This document shows, one piece after another, positions 1 to 8,824 of a stretch of DNA of 64,000 nucleotides (positions are counted from its first letter, which is position 1; each line of letters starts with the position of its first letter). The notes under the pieces are model-generated. The model was not told where the DNA came from. It saw nothing but the letters and a program-made list of their open reading frames with translations, and made no database searches. A program made the position numbers and the translations under genes. The DNA is from Flavobacteriales bacterium. GTDB taxonomy: Bacteria; Bacteroidota; Bacteroidia; Flavobacteriales_C; GCA-002722245. The stretch covers positions 1 through 64,000 of the forward strand of contig PBEC01000025.1 of NCBI GenBank assembly GCA_002717515.1, in the 5' to 3' direction.

Positions 1-63
1 GACTTGCATGTGTTAAGCCTCCCGCTAGCGTTCATCCTGAGCCAGGATCAAACTCTTCGTTGT
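1..63 (-). rRNA. rrs: 16S ribosomal RNA, 5' end (partial)
   Basis: The reverse complement contains the universal bacterial 16S start, AGAGTTTGATCCTGGCTCAG, ending near position 37, followed by the Bacteroidota-like GATGAACGCTAGCGGGAGGC and a stretch ending in ACATGCAAGTC. The mature 5' end is placed near 63 by analogy with E. coli, where this motif begins at base 8. Only the first ~60 bases lie in the window; the gene continues off the left edge. Confidence 0.97.
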
Positions 64-225
64 AAAAGAAATTTTAAATTTTGTCTGACTTATTGTTACC
101 ATAAGTTCTCACTTATAAGTAAACGCTGCTTCTATTTTCAATCTTTCAAAGAACTTTATATCTTCTTGTCACATATTTAATACATGACGATATCTCTTTT
201 TTTCTCGCTTTCTAAAACGGGAGCA

Positions 226-257
226 CAAAGATAAGACTCATTTGGTATTACTACAAA
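226..257 (-). promoter_or_regulatory. proximal rRNA promoter
   Basis: On the minus strand the -33 element TTTG (257-254) is followed after 20 bases by TATCTTTG (233-226), an exact match to the Bacteroidota -7 consensus TAnnTTTG. The start region GTGCTCCCGTTTT resembles that of the distal promoter. Transcription would run into the 16S gene about 165 bases downstream. Confidence 0.85.
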
Positions 258-334
258 AATTTGAACAACAAATTTTGACTTTATCTGAATGTACTTACAA
301 AACGTTTAAGAACTACTCCCAAAAAACGGGAGGG

Positions 335-367
335 CAAAGGTACATTAAACCTATTTTAATATCCAAA
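335..367 (-). promoter_or_regulatory. distal rRNA promoter
   Basis: On the minus strand TTTG (367-364), a 21-base spacer and TACCTTTG (342-335) match TTG-N17-23-TAnnTTTG. The downstream CCCTCCCGTTTT parallels the proximal promoter about 110 bases away, so the rRNA operon has tandem promoters with near-duplicate start regions. Confidence 0.85.
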
Positions 368-466
368 TGTTTCAACATTTTTTTTTGTTTTTTTTATAAA
401 AAACAACGTAACAACCTATATGTCAACCCTTTAAATTTATCTGTAATTAAGAAAAATAGCGCAAAA

Positions 467-491
467 AAAAGAGGGACATAATCCCTCTTTT
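467..491 (-). terminator. terminator after cysN
   Basis: A perfect 10-bp stem (467-476 with 482-491, AAAAGAGGGA / TCCCTCTTTT) with a 5-base loop, flanked by an A run on the plus strand that gives a U run on the minus-strand transcript. It ends the cysQCDN operon and separates it from the rRNA promoters. Confidence 0.85.
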
Positions 492-518
492 ATAAAGTGT
501 AAAATTTAATTTTTTAGG

Positions 519-1784
519 CTAAACGACCATTCCTGCACCAACAGTCTCGTTGGTTCCATTATCTACAATGATTATCGAACCTGTACCTCTATTTTTAGAG
601 TATGAATCAATCATCAATGGTTTAGAGACTTTTATTTTAGCTCTGCATATATCATTTTTCGATACTGGAGAATCATCATCACTTTTATTCAATGTATTAA
701 TATCAACTTTGTAATCAACACCCAAAACCATACCCATCGTTTCATTTGCCGTATGACGAATTGTGTACTTACCTCTTGGAGTTAAGGGTTTATCGTTCAT
801 CCAACAAAGCATTACGTCTAATTCTTTTACTACCTCTGGTTGATTATCCGTCTTTGAAATTAAATCTCCTCTTGTAATGTCTATTTCATCCTCAAGTGTC
901 AGTGTTGCACTCATCGGAGGATAAATCTCTTTTACTTCACTATCTCCTAGATATATTTTTTTAATTTTAGATACGGTTCCTGAAGGTAATGCAGTAATGG
1001 AATCACCTACTTTAAAGACCCCCCCCTCTACTTTACCTGCAAAACCTCTAAAATCATGAAATTTTTCGGACTGGGGACGAATTACTCTTTGAACCGGAAA
1101 TCTGGCATCATCAAAATTAATATCCGCATTTATCTCAACTGTTTCCAAAGTTTTCAGTAAAGTTTTCCCTTTATACCAAGAAGTATTTTTAGATTGTTCA
1201 ACAACATTATCACCCTTGAGGGCAGAAATAGGAATGTATTGAATATCCGTAACGTTTAATTTGGAGGAAAACTCTTGATATTGTTTCTTTATTTTCTCGA
1301 ATTGTTCTTGGGAAAAATCGACTAAATCCATTTTATTAACGCATACAACAATGTGTTTAATTCCTAAAAGACTAGCAATAAACGAATGACGACACGTTTG
1401 TTCGATGACCCCATTCCGTGCATCAATTAATATGATAGCCAAATTGGCCGTTGATGCTCCTGTAACCATATTTCGAGTATACTCTATATGACCTGGTGTA
1501 TCGGCTATTATAAACTTTCTTTTTGGTGTCGCAAAATAACGATAAGCGACATCAATAGTAATTCCAGCCTCTCGCTCTGCCTTTAAGCCATCGGTTAACA
1601 AAGCTAAATTTACTTGTTCATCTCCTCTTCTTTCTGAAGATGCTTCAATTGCTTCAAGCTGATCTTCAAAAATTGATTTTGAGTCGTACATCAATCGCCC
1701 AATTAATGTAGATTTACCGTCATCGACGCTACCTGCTGTAGTAAATCTAAGCAGATCCATATCTAAATATCCTTGTGTATCCAT
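519..1784 (-). CDS. cysN: sulfate adenylyltransferase subunit 1 (GTPase)
   Basis: This is the GTPase subunit of ATP sulfurylase, which with CysD makes APS from ATP and sulfate in the cytoplasm. Visible motifs are the P-loop GSVDDGKST (residues 18-26), the AGIT switch I region, DTPGH (about 95) and NKMD (about 150), followed by beta-barrel domains like those of EF-Tu. At 421 residues it lacks any fused APS kinase, fitting the separate cysC gene. It is the last gene of cysQ-cysC-cysD-cysN, 12 bases after cysD. A run of eight G (plus strand C8, around 1020) is unusual for this AT-rich DNA, but the frame is intact. Confidence 0.96.
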   Translation of the reverse strand: MDTQGYLDMDLLRFTTAGSVDDGKSTLIGRLMYDSKSIFEDQLEAIEASSERRGDEQVNLALLTDGLKAEREAGITIDVAYRYFATPKRKFIIADTPGHIEYTRNMVTGASTANLAIILIDARNGVIEQTCRHSFIASLLGIKHIVVCVNKMDLVDFSQEQFEKIKKQYQEFSSKLNVTDIQYIPISALKGDNVVEQSKNTSWYKGKTLLKTLETVEINADINFDDARFPVQRVIRPQSEKFHDFRGFAGKVEGGVFKVGDSITALPSGTVSKIKKIYLGDSEVKEIYPPMSATLTLEDEIDITRGDLISKTDNQPEVVKELDVMLCWMNDKPLTPRGKYTIRHTANETMGMVLGVDYKVDINTLNKSDDDSPVSKNDICRAKIKVSKPLMIDSYSKNRGTGSIIIVDNGTNETVGAGMVV

Positions 1785-1796
1785 TTCTGTTTTTCT

Positions 1797-2699
1797 TTAG
1801 AAATAACCTTGTTTCTTTCTTTCTTCCATTGCGGCCTCTGATACCTTATCATCAGCCCTATTACCTCGCTCAGTTTGTCGAGCAGAAGCTACTTCTTGAA
1901 TTACTTTATCCAAATCATCCGCATCACTTTCAATTGCCCCTGTAATCGTCATACACCCCAAAGTTCTATAACGAATCAATCGTTCTTCATACTTTTCTCC
2001 TTCTAATAAAGTGTTGTATGGGGATTCAGCAATCAATACACCTTTACGGTCTACAATATTTCTTTTGTGAGCAAAATATATTGATGGTAATTCTATATTT
2101 TCTTTTTTTATGTATTGCCAAACATCCATTTCCGTCCAGTTTGAAATTGGAAAAACGCGAAAGGATTCCCCCATAGCCTTTTTACCATTATATAAGTTCC
2201 AAAGCTCTGGTCTTTGGTTTTTTGGATCCCATTCTCCAAAATCGTTTCTGTGAGAAAAGAAACGTTCTTTAGCTCTCGCCTTCTCTTCATCTCTACGACC
2301 ACCTCCAAAAGCGGCATCATATTCTCCCTCTTCTAATTTCTCAAGAAGAGTAATTGATTGCAGTTGATTTCTTGATGGGTTCACGGCCTTCTCTTCTACT
2401 GCAGTCCCTCTGTTTATAGAATCTTGTACTAAACCAACATCGAGTCGAACATTGTACTTTTTCACCAAATTATCTCTAAAATCAAGAGCTTCCGGAAAAT
2501 TATGCCCCGTATCTACATGCAAAAATGGAAACGGTATTTTTGCAGGATAAAAGGCCTTATAAGCTAAATGAACCATAGTTATTGAGTCCTTCCCTCCCGA
2601 AAACAGTAATACTGGATTCTCAAATTGCTCAGCAACCTCTCTAAAAATATGAATCGCTTCCGATTCCAATTGTTCTAAATGACTTAGTGTATATGACAT
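1797..2699 (-). CDS. cysD: sulfate adenylyltransferase subunit 2
   Basis: CysD is the catalytic subunit of ATP sulfurylase, an ATP pyrophosphatase of the PP-loop (PAPS reductase-like) fold. The PP-loop SGGKDS lies near residue 34 in LLFSGGKDSITMVHLA, and the family-typical GGGRRDEEKARAKER lies mid-protein. Its 300 residues are the usual family length. It sits between cysC and cysN with 2- and 12-base gaps, so the three are co-transcribed. Confidence 0.97.
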   Translation of the reverse strand: MSYTLSHLEQLESEAIHIFREVAEQFENPVLLFSGGKDSITMVHLAYKAFYPAKIPFPFLHVDTGHNFPEALDFRDNLVKKYNVRLDVGLVQDSINRGTAVEEKAVNPSRNQLQSITLLEKLEEGEYDAAFGGGRRDEEKARAKERFFSHRNDFGEWDPKNQRPELWNLYNGKKAMGESFRVFPISNWTEMDVWQYIKKENIELPSIYFAHKRNIVDRKGVLIAESPYNTLLEGEKYEERLIRYRTLGCMTITGAIESDADDLDKVIQEVASARQTERGNRADDKVSEAAMEERKKQGYF

Positions 2700-2701
2700 A
2701 A

Positions 2702-3295
2702 CTATAGTTGTATTTCTTTTAATACTAATTCTAATAACTCGTTTTTACATGTTTCCAAATCCTTTTCATCTGTTTTTAACTCGACAAAAGGGTTTTCAGA
2801 ACCTTCAAAAGGTGAGTCTAAACCTGTGAAGTTTTTTATTTCTCCAGCAAGAGCTTTTTTATACAAGCCTTTAACATCTCTCTCTGCACAAACATCAAAA
2901 GGAGCATTTACGTACACTTCTTTGAATCCTTTACCAATTATTTTTTTTGCTTGATTTCTAATATCCTTAGTTGGACTGACTAATGAGCAGATAACTACAC
3001 ATCCGTTTTCCATAAAAAGTTTACTCACTTCTGATGCCCTTCTTATATTTTCGACCCTGTCCTCTAAAGAGAAGGTAAGGTTGTTTGTAATCCCAGCTCT
3101 GAGATTATCTCCATCCAGTAATTTTGTATGAATACCCTTTGAATAGAGTTCATTTTCCAATGCTCTTGCAATAGTTGTTTTTCCTGATCCAGATAGTCCA
3201 AACATCCAAAGAACAATACCCTTATGACCATTCAACTTTTCTTTATCGGATTGCTGAAGTAGTGTATGTTTTATTGGAAATATATTCTCTTGCAC
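2702..3295 (-). CDS. cysC: adenylyl-sulfate (APS) kinase
   Basis: It phosphorylates APS to PAPS using ATP. The Walker A motif GLSGSGKTT is near residue 33-41, the APS-binding LLDGDNLRAG follows near 60, and ICSLVSPTKDIR carries the region of the usual phospho-serine. The 197 residues match stand-alone CysC. It lies 1 base after cysQ and 2 bases before cysD. No PAPS reductase or sulfite reductase gene is in the window, so whether the PAPS feeds cysteine synthesis or sulfation cannot be told from here. Confidence 0.95.
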   Translation of the reverse strand: MQENIFPIKHTLLQQSDKEKLNGHKGIVLWMFGLSGSGKTTIARALENELYSKGIHTKLLDGDNLRAGITNNLTFSLEDRVENIRRASEVSKLFMENGCVVICSLVSPTKDIRNQAKKIIGKGFKEVYVNAPFDVCAERDVKGLYKKALAGEIKNFTGLDSPFEGSENPFVELKTDEKDLETCKNELLELVLKEIQL

Positions 3296-3296
3296 T

Positions 3297-4073
3297 TTAT
3301 TTTAATTTAGTTGTACTTGTTGCTAAAAAGGGACCATTCAATAAATTCTGCTTATTATAAGTAAACACTTCTTTACAGTCGATATCCTTGAATACCTCTC
3401 CTCCTGCAGCTCTTAAAATCGCATGTCCGGCAGCAATATCCCATTCCATAGTTGGTCCAGATCTATAATAAAAATCAGCACTTCCTTCTGCTACCATACA
3501 AAATTTAAGGGATGAACCTACTGAAAATGAGTCCTTAACTCCTATCCTTTGATAAAATTCCTTTTCAATCGGATTTGCATGGGATTTACTACCTACTGCA
3601 ATCCAATCTCCTGAATTTTGATTTACATGTAACTTTTCAAGCTCTCCTTTACCCTCTCTCTTAAAAGCCCCTTTTCCTTCTACTCCGAAGTAATACACAT
3701 CTTTAACTGGAACATAAATCCCACCAAAAACAGGCAACCCATTTTCAATCAAAGCAATGTTGACTGTAAATTCTCCATTTCTATTTATAAATTCTTTGGT
3801 GCCATCTAGTGGGTCAACACACCAAAATGTTTTAAAATCTTTTCTAGATTCATATGCGGCATTTTCTAACTCCTCCGAAATTATAGGAAAATCAAAATTA
3901 TCCTTTAAGCCTTTAATTATTTCATTATTGGAGGCTACATCAGCTAGTGTTAAAGGTGAATCATCCTCCTTAAGGTCTACCACATTAAACTCATCACTGT
4001 TGTATATTTCTATAATCTTATCACCAGCCTTTTTTAAAATGGGCGCAACAATAGAAATCAATTCGGTTTGCAT
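3297..4073 (-). CDS. cysQ: 3'(2'),5'-bisphosphate nucleotidase
   Basis: CysQ removes the 3' phosphate from PAP, the by-product of PAPS use, giving AMP. It belongs to the inositol monophosphatase family. The metal-binding signature DPLDGTKEF is near residue 93 and the second signature WDIAAGHAILRAAGG near 212; an acidic EE pair sits near 67. The length, 258 residues, is typical. It is the first gene of the sulfate-activation operon and has a good -7 promoter element just upstream. Confidence 0.94.
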   Translation of the reverse strand: MQTELISIVAPILKKAGDKIIEIYNSDEFNVVDLKEDDSPLTLADVASNNEIIKGLKDNFDFPIISEELENAAYESRKDFKTFWCVDPLDGTKEFINRNGEFTVNIALIENGLPVFGGIYVPVKDVYYFGVEGKGAFKREGKGELEKLHVNQNSGDWIAVGSKSHANPIEKEFYQRIGVKDSFSVGSSLKFCMVAEGSADFYYRSGPTMEWDIAAGHAILRAAGGEVFKDIDCKEVFTYNKQNLLNGPFLATSTTKLK

Positions 4074-4090
4074 TCGATTAAATTAAAGAG

Positions 4091-4098
4091 CAAAAGTA
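4091..4098 (-). promoter_or_regulatory. -7 promoter element of cysQCDN
   Basis: The minus strand reads TACTTTTG, an exact match to TAnnTTTG, ending 18 bases before the cysQ ATG. No TTG is found at the right distance upstream, so only half of the consensus is present. It marks cysQ as the start of its own transcript, separate from bshA upstream. Confidence 0.5.
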
Positions 4099-4116
4099 AT
4101 AATTTAAGTTTATAGA

Positions 4117-5244
4117 TTAAAGCTTTGAAAGCAACTCGTCGTAGAGGTTTTCATAAATTGGTAAAACATTGGAAATATCAAACTGTTTTGCTTTCTCTAA
4201 TGCATTCAGTGAAAACTTAGTGTAAAGCTCATTATCTGTTAGTAAATTTGATAGATTTTTTGCCATATCTTCAACGTCTCCAACTTTACTCAAAAAACCT
4301 GTAGTATTATGGGTATTGACTTCTGGAATACCTCCCGTATTCGAGGAAATCACGGGAACTCCTGAAGCCAGAGCTTCTAATGCTGAAACACCAAAACTTT
4401 CTGTTTCACTGGTCATTAAATAAACATCCGCTAAACATAGTGCTTTTTCCGTTTCTTTTATTTTACCTAAAAAATAAGTTGAGTCTTCAACTCCTTCTTC
4501 TCTTGCCAAACGTTCCATACTTGAACGCTCTGGACCATCTCCTATTAAAATTAAACGGGTAGGTATTTTCGCATTCACAATGGAATGAATTTTTATAACA
4601 TCCTGTATTCTCTTAACTTTTCTGAAATTAGAGATGTGCATTAAGACCTTCTCACCACTTGGAGCAAACAAATCTTTTTTACACTTATCTTGTTCTTTAT
4701 TAAATTTTGAAATACAAACAAAATTGGGAATTACTCTTATCTCTTTTGCAACTTTAAAATGTCGATATGTTTCTTCTTTAAGACTTCTTGATACAGAAGT
4801 CACAATGTCTGATTGATTAATTGCGAAAGAGATAGTTGGCTCAAATTCAGGTTCCTTCCCAACAAGAGTAATATCGGTACCATGTAAAGTGGTCATATAT
4901 GGAATATGAATTCCTTGTTTTTTTAAAATTTGTTTTGCTAGATATGCCGCAGATGCGTGAGGTATAGCATAATGAACATGAAGTAAATCTAAATTCTCAT
5001 ACTTTACAACTTCGACAATTTTACTGGTTAGGGCAACTTCAAAAGGTTGATGTTGAAATAAAGGGTAAGGATTTAATACGACTTCATGAAAAAAAATATT
5101 CTTTTCAAAAACATTTAATTTTACGGGTTGACTGGAAGTAATAAAGTGAACTTCATGCCCAATTTTAGCTAAAGCTGTTCCTAGTTCCGTTGCAATAACA
5201 CCACTACCACCAAAAGTTGGATAACAAATTATACCTATTTTCAT
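4117..5244 (-). CDS. bshA: N-acetyl-alpha-D-glucosaminyl L-malate synthase BshA
   Basis: This GT4 glycosyltransferase makes GlcNAc-malate, the first step of bacillithiol synthesis. The protein begins MKIGIICYPTFGGSGV, as BshA does, and carries HVHYAIPHA and TTLHGTDIT in the N-terminal half and ETESFGVSALEALASGVPV with the EX7E donor-site motif in the C-terminal half. The frame is open 30 bases further upstream, but the ATG at 5244 is chosen: it overlaps the stop of the preceding gene as ATGA and gives 375 residues, the usual BshA length. No other bacillithiol gene is nearby. Confidence 0.93.
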   Translation of the reverse strand: MKIGIICYPTFGGSGVIATELGTALAKIGHEVHFITSSQPVKLNVFEKNIFFHEVVLNPYPLFQHQPFEVALTSKIVEVVKYENLDLLHVHYAIPHASAAYLAKQILKKQGIHIPYMTTLHGTDITLVGKEPEFEPTISFAINQSDIVTSVSRSLKEETYRHFKVAKEIRVIPNFVCISKFNKEQDKCKKDLFAPSGEKVLMHISNFRKVKRIQDVIKIHSIVNAKIPTRLILIGDGPERSSMERLAREEGVEDSTYFLGKIKETEKALCLADVYLMTSETESFGVSALEALASGVPVISSNTGGIPEVNTHNTTGFLSKVGDVEDMAKNLSNLLTDNELYTKFSLNALEKAKQFDISNVLPIYENLYDELLSKL

Positions 5245-7262
5245 ATTACTCCTTGCCATTTTCTCAAAATCCATTCAACAATTACCAACAATACAAGTAC
5301 GTAAAATATCCATTTGAACTTAAGTAGTAAGTCTGATATTAATTCAAAATAACTGATCGTTTTAAATATTTTCGATGAATTTAATGACTTAATGGCTGAA
5401 CCTCTTTCTTTCCAATCAAAATATGCGCCATCGGAACTTTTAGATAATTCGGATAAAAAATGATAGTTCATTGATAGGTTCTCTGCCTCAACCGTAAGCT
5501 CATTCACAAAAAAATTATTTTCCTTTTCAATTTCTTTTTTACCTTTTTTATAGGTTGATTTCACTTTATATATTCCGGGCTTAACAGCTCCAATGTTTTG
5601 TCGATATTTATCTCTAGTCCTTTGTAATTCTGATTTTAAAATAGTTGTATCATTTTGCATCAACTCCACGAGTATACTTCCTGAATTATCCAAATCTCCA
5701 ATTTCATTATAATATTCTGCATTAATAATAACTTCTTCTGCATCTGTAAATTCAGAACGTAAATTAACTCGGAATTGAGAATTATCAGACTGAGTAGAGA
5801 CATAATTTACAGTTTTCCTAATGAGTTCATTAAAAGCAGCAGGATTTCTCAGAGAGGTTCTCCAGTAACCCGAACCTACAAATACAGAATAATTTATTGC
5901 ATCTAAATTTGAAAATATGATTTGAGGGTAACCCGTTTCTATGTTGTTTATTTTTTGAAGCATTAATGCTTGATTATCTCCCGAAAATTTCCATTGACCG
6001 AACGGGACACTAATGGGTACTGAATTTTCAAAAGATTCCTTTATTTCGGAATCCAATTTAAAAAGAGAAAAGGAGGAGTTTGATTTCATTTGAACTTTAT
6101 CATTTGATTTATCCAATCTCATGAATTTAAAAAATTGATTATTGAAAGAATTTTGAGTCCCTGTAAACCAAACAAAACCCTTTCCTTCAGATTTAACCTT
6201 ATTGAACCAACGCTTCTTATTCTTGACATTAGAATTTCCAATAAAAATTACGGCATTAAATAAATCTAAGGATATGTCTTTAGAAAATATAGTCTCCGAT
6301 AGATCAATATGATCCACTCCCCAAAATGAATTTTTCACTGCTCTAACATCAGGATGTGGCTCATCTGAAACTACTAATATTTTTAATTTTTTACTTTTAA
6401 CTGTTATGAATCGTTTTAACTGATTGTTCTTCAAAAATTTTTCATTGGCATTATTACCAACGAATACTTCGAGAGGAAAAACACCAGATTCTTTTGCATT
6501 TACTTGTATTTTTACTTTGTAAAAATCATAGTTCCGCTCCGGAGTATATTTTATCACTCGAACTTCTTCGTTATCAAAGGCAACACGAATTTTTTGTGGA
6601 ATACCTTTTAAATTTTCAAACTGCAGTTGAATCTCAGTTGTAAAAGTATTACCAACAAAAACAATATTGTTGAAATACAAGTTTTTAACTTTAGCATCAG
6701 GCTCTTTTACCGAATCTCCTACACCAATTGTGTAAATTGGATATTTATCATTAATGTAAACCTGCTCACCTTCGGTATTAATTCCATCAGAAATTAAGAG
6801 TGCACCACCAATATTATCATTTGGAAAATTTTCATCAAGTTCATCTATAACGGATGGTATATTGGTTCCCTGTTTATCAAAAGTTAAATCAAAATCCAAT
6901 TCAATCTTATTTGAAAAGGGCAAGAGTTTTACCTCCGCTACATTAATTTCTTCGGAAACAGCCTCAATAAAATCAAAAACATCAGTTTTAAAGGTTGTGT
7001 CGGAAAGTTGTATTGACTTTGTATTGTCAATTAGTATTGGAAGAATGGGCTTTTTATTTTCCTTTTTCGTCTGAACAAAAATTGGACTAAACATCAAAAA
7101 AACGACAACAAATACAATCAAAAAACGGCAAGTAGTGAGAAAATACCTCAACCAACTCGCCGTTTCTTTTAATGATTTGTCTTTAAAGTAAAATAAAACC
7201 GAAACCAATAATGCCACAAAAAAGCTAACTAATATGGCTATACTGGAAACTTTAATACTCAC
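5241..7262 (-). CDS. membrane protein with von Willebrand factor A-like domain
   Basis: A 673-residue protein with two N-terminal membrane helices (about 5-26 and 40-62) and one near the C terminus (about 648-667). Between them lies a region starting ILIDNTKSI (near 78) and containing LLISDGINTEGEQ (near 157), the pattern of a von Willebrand factor A fold with an imperfect metal-binding DxSxS motif. A later segment, ILVVSDEPHPDVRAVKN, resembles the glutamine amidotransferase-like domain that often follows in Bacteroidota VWA proteins. It lies between fabG and bshA with a 14-base gap and a 4-base overlap. Role unknown; the soluble part probably faces the periplasm. Confidence 0.72.
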   Translation of the reverse strand: MSIKVSSIAILVSFFVALLVSVLFYFKDKSLKETASWLRYFLTTCRFLIVFVVVFLMFSPIFVQTKKENKKPILPILIDNTKSIQLSDTTFKTDVFDFIEAVSEEINVAEVKLLPFSNKIELDFDLTFDKQGTNIPSVIDELDENFPNDNIGGALLISDGINTEGEQVYINDKYPIYTIGVGDSVKEPDAKVKNLYFNNIVFVGNTFTTEIQLQFENLKGIPQKIRVAFDNEEVRVIKYTPERNYDFYKVKIQVNAKESGVFPLEVFVGNNANEKFLKNNQLKRFITVKSKKLKILVVSDEPHPDVRAVKNSFWGVDHIDLSETIFSKDISLDLFNAVIFIGNSNVKNKKRWFNKVKSEGKGFVWFTGTQNSFNNQFFKFMRLDKSNDKVQMKSNSSFSLFKLDSEIKESFENSVPISVPFGQWKFSGDNQALMLQKINNIETGYPQIIFSNLDAINYSVFVGSGYWRTSLRNPAAFNELIRKTVNYVSTQSDNSQFRVNLRSEFTDAEEVIINAEYYNEIGDLDNSGSILVELMQNDTTILKSELQRTRDKYRQNIGAVKPGIYKVKSTYKKGKKEIEKENNFFVNELTVEAENLSMNYHFLSELSKSSDGAYFDWKERGSAIKSLNSSKIFKTISYFELISDLLLKFKWIFYVLVLLVIVEWILRKWQGVI

Positions 7263-7276
7263 TTTTAATTTTTATA

Positions 7277-8023
7277 TCATGTAGACATTCCTCCACATAC
7301 ATTTATAACTTGACCTGTAATATATGAACTATTATCAGAAGCAAGAAAAACACATAAATTTGCAACATCCTCAGGATTCCCCGCTCGTTTTAAAGGAATT
7401 CCTTTTGTCCAATTTTCAATCACATCCTCCCCAAGAACCTCGGTCATTTCAGTAGCTATAAAACCAGGAGCAATTGCATTCACACGAATGTTTCTCGAAC
7501 CCAATTCTTTGGCCATAGATTTTGTAAACCCATGTATACCCGCCTTAGAAGCAGAATAATTAGATTGACCGGGATTTCCATTAACTCCAACTACAGAACT
7601 TATATTTATAATTGAACCTTTTCTTGACTTTAAAAATCCTCTTAACGCAGATTTTGTAGTATTAAATACAGATTTTAAATTGACAGAAATAACTTTGTCA
7701 AAATCTTCCTCAGACATTCTCATCAACAAATTATCTTTTGTGATTCCTGCATTATTTACAATCACTTCAAGACTACCAAAATCATTTGTAATGTCTTTGA
7801 TAAGTTGTTCGCATTCTGAAAAATCTGCTGCATTACTTCTGTAAGCTTTTGCTTTAATACCATATCCTTCAAGTTCTTTAACAACCTCCTCAATTTGATT
7901 GTTCTCCCTTGAGTACGTGAAAGCCACATTTGCTCCCTCCGAGGCAAATTTAAGAGCTATTGATTTGCCAATACCTCTAGAAGCTCCTGTTACTAAAGCT
8001 ACTTTACTTTCTAATTGACCCAT
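7277..8023 (-). CDS. fabG: 3-oxoacyl-[acyl-carrier-protein] reductase
   Basis: A short-chain dehydrogenase/reductase that reduces 3-oxoacyl-ACP with NADPH in fatty acid elongation. The cofactor motif TGASRGIGKS is at residues 13-22, NNAGITKDNLLMRM near 90 is FabG-like, and the catalytic Ser and YSASKAG (Tyr-x-x-x-Lys, near 156) are present. It has 248 residues and ends in the GGM segment common in FabG. It is the first gene of fabG - VWA protein - bshA and is divergent from the barrel protein at 8075, with only 51 bases between the start codons. Confidence 0.93.
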   Translation of the reverse strand: MGQLESKVALVTGASRGIGKSIALKFASEGANVAFTYSRENNQIEEVVKELEGYGIKAKAYRSNAADFSECEQLIKDITNDFGSLEVIVNNAGITKDNLLMRMSEEDFDKVISVNLKSVFNTTKSALRGFLKSRKGSIINISSVVGVNGNPGQSNYSASKAGIHGFTKSMAKELGSRNIRVNAIAPGFIATEMTEVLGEDVIENWTKGIPLKRAGNPEDVANLCVFLASDNSSYITGQVINVCGGMST

Positions 8024-8074
8024 ATTAACTAAATAATTTGTTTATTTTTAACACCTTTAAAGATATCCAAAAAT

Positions 8075-8824
8075 ATGAGATTTTTACTTTTCCTAACTTT
8101 TATATTTACCATTTCAATAAATTCTTTTTCACAGGCCTGGGTTGATTGTGGAATCAAAGGAGGATATGGGATTACCAATTTGATTAATTCTAATGTTTGG
8201 AATGAATCCAGAGTTGAACCTTTAATTTCAACAGGATACGCTTACGGTGGTAAACTGGGTTTAAATTTTAACATTAACTATCAGGTAACACTTGATTTTA
8301 TAGCAAAATCTTCAAACCAAAAATATTTATTCGAGCCCTCTCAATCGATGGGGAAATGGGAGAAAAACATTACATATAACTCTTTCGATATGCCTCTTTT
8401 GTTTAGACACAATAGCGACAACGGAAGTTATCTTGAAATCGGTCCTCAAATTAGTTTTATAAGAGGTGTGACTGAAACATTAAGTAATAATCCTATCGAC
8501 AGAAAAGACTATTTTGAAGCGACAAATTTTGGAGCTGTTTTTGGATTTGGAAGCTTTATAGTGGGCGGAGATAATGCATACTTAGTTTTTGGTTTGAGAC
8601 TGCATTACGGGTTTCAAGATATTTTATCCTCTGCAGGAGGAAAAAATTCAAAAAATTATTACCCAATCAACAATGGAGAAATGGATGTTTATGAATCAGG
8701 ATTTGAATTCGATTCTTATAAGCCAACCAACCCAATAAGTGGTTTGGTTTATCTGGAATTCAATTATGATTTAGCATATCTTGTTCGATCAAACTGTAAA
8801 AGAACTGTGCTTAGATTTTTTTAA
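8075..8824 (+). CDS. outer-membrane beta-barrel protein (PorT-like)
   Basis: The 249-residue product starts with a signal peptide (MRFLLFLTFIFTISINSFSQ) and then shows alternating hydrophobic and polar strands (GIKGGYGITNL, GGKLGLNFNI, YLEIGPQISF) typical of the small outer-membrane barrel families of Bacteroidota. No function can be assigned. Its stop codon overlaps the end of the convergent mazG gene by 4 bases, leaving no room for a terminator. Confidence 0.7.
   Translation: MRFLLFLTFIFTISINSFSQAWVDCGIKGGYGITNLINSNVWNESRVEPLISTGYAYGGKLGLNFNINYQVTLDFIAKSSNQKYLFEPSQSMGKWEKNITYNSFDMPLLFRHNSDNGSYLEIGPQISFIRGVTETLSNNPIDRKDYFEATNFGAVFGFGSFIVGGDNAYLVFGLRLHYGFQDILSSAGGKNSKNYYPINNGEMDVYESGFEFDSYKPTNPISGLVYLEFNYDLAYLVRSNCKRTVLRFF

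Larger units (their letters stand above)
64..466 (-). other. rRNA operon leader and promoter region, no protein gene
   Basis: This stretch precedes the 16S gene. It holds two Bacteroidota-type promoters and, nearer the 16S gene, a leader that includes TTCTTTGAAAGATTGAAAA (minus strand, about 135-160), similar to leader elements of other Flavobacteriia rRNA operons. A hairpin CTCCC-GTTTTTT-GGGAG (316-332) lies just downstream of the distal promoter. A 79-codon reading frame on the plus strand runs through both promoters and is judged spurious. Confidence 0.75.

Noticed and set aside
242-481. 79-codon plus-strand reading frame in the rRNA upstream region
   Set aside because: It runs through both rRNA promoters and part of the cysN terminator, has homopolymer-like composition (runs of F, K, N) and no start signals.
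1018-1028. C8 run in cysN as a possible frameshift
   Set aside because: The reading frame continues with normal CysN sequence on both sides (VEGGVFKVGDS), so the gene is intact.
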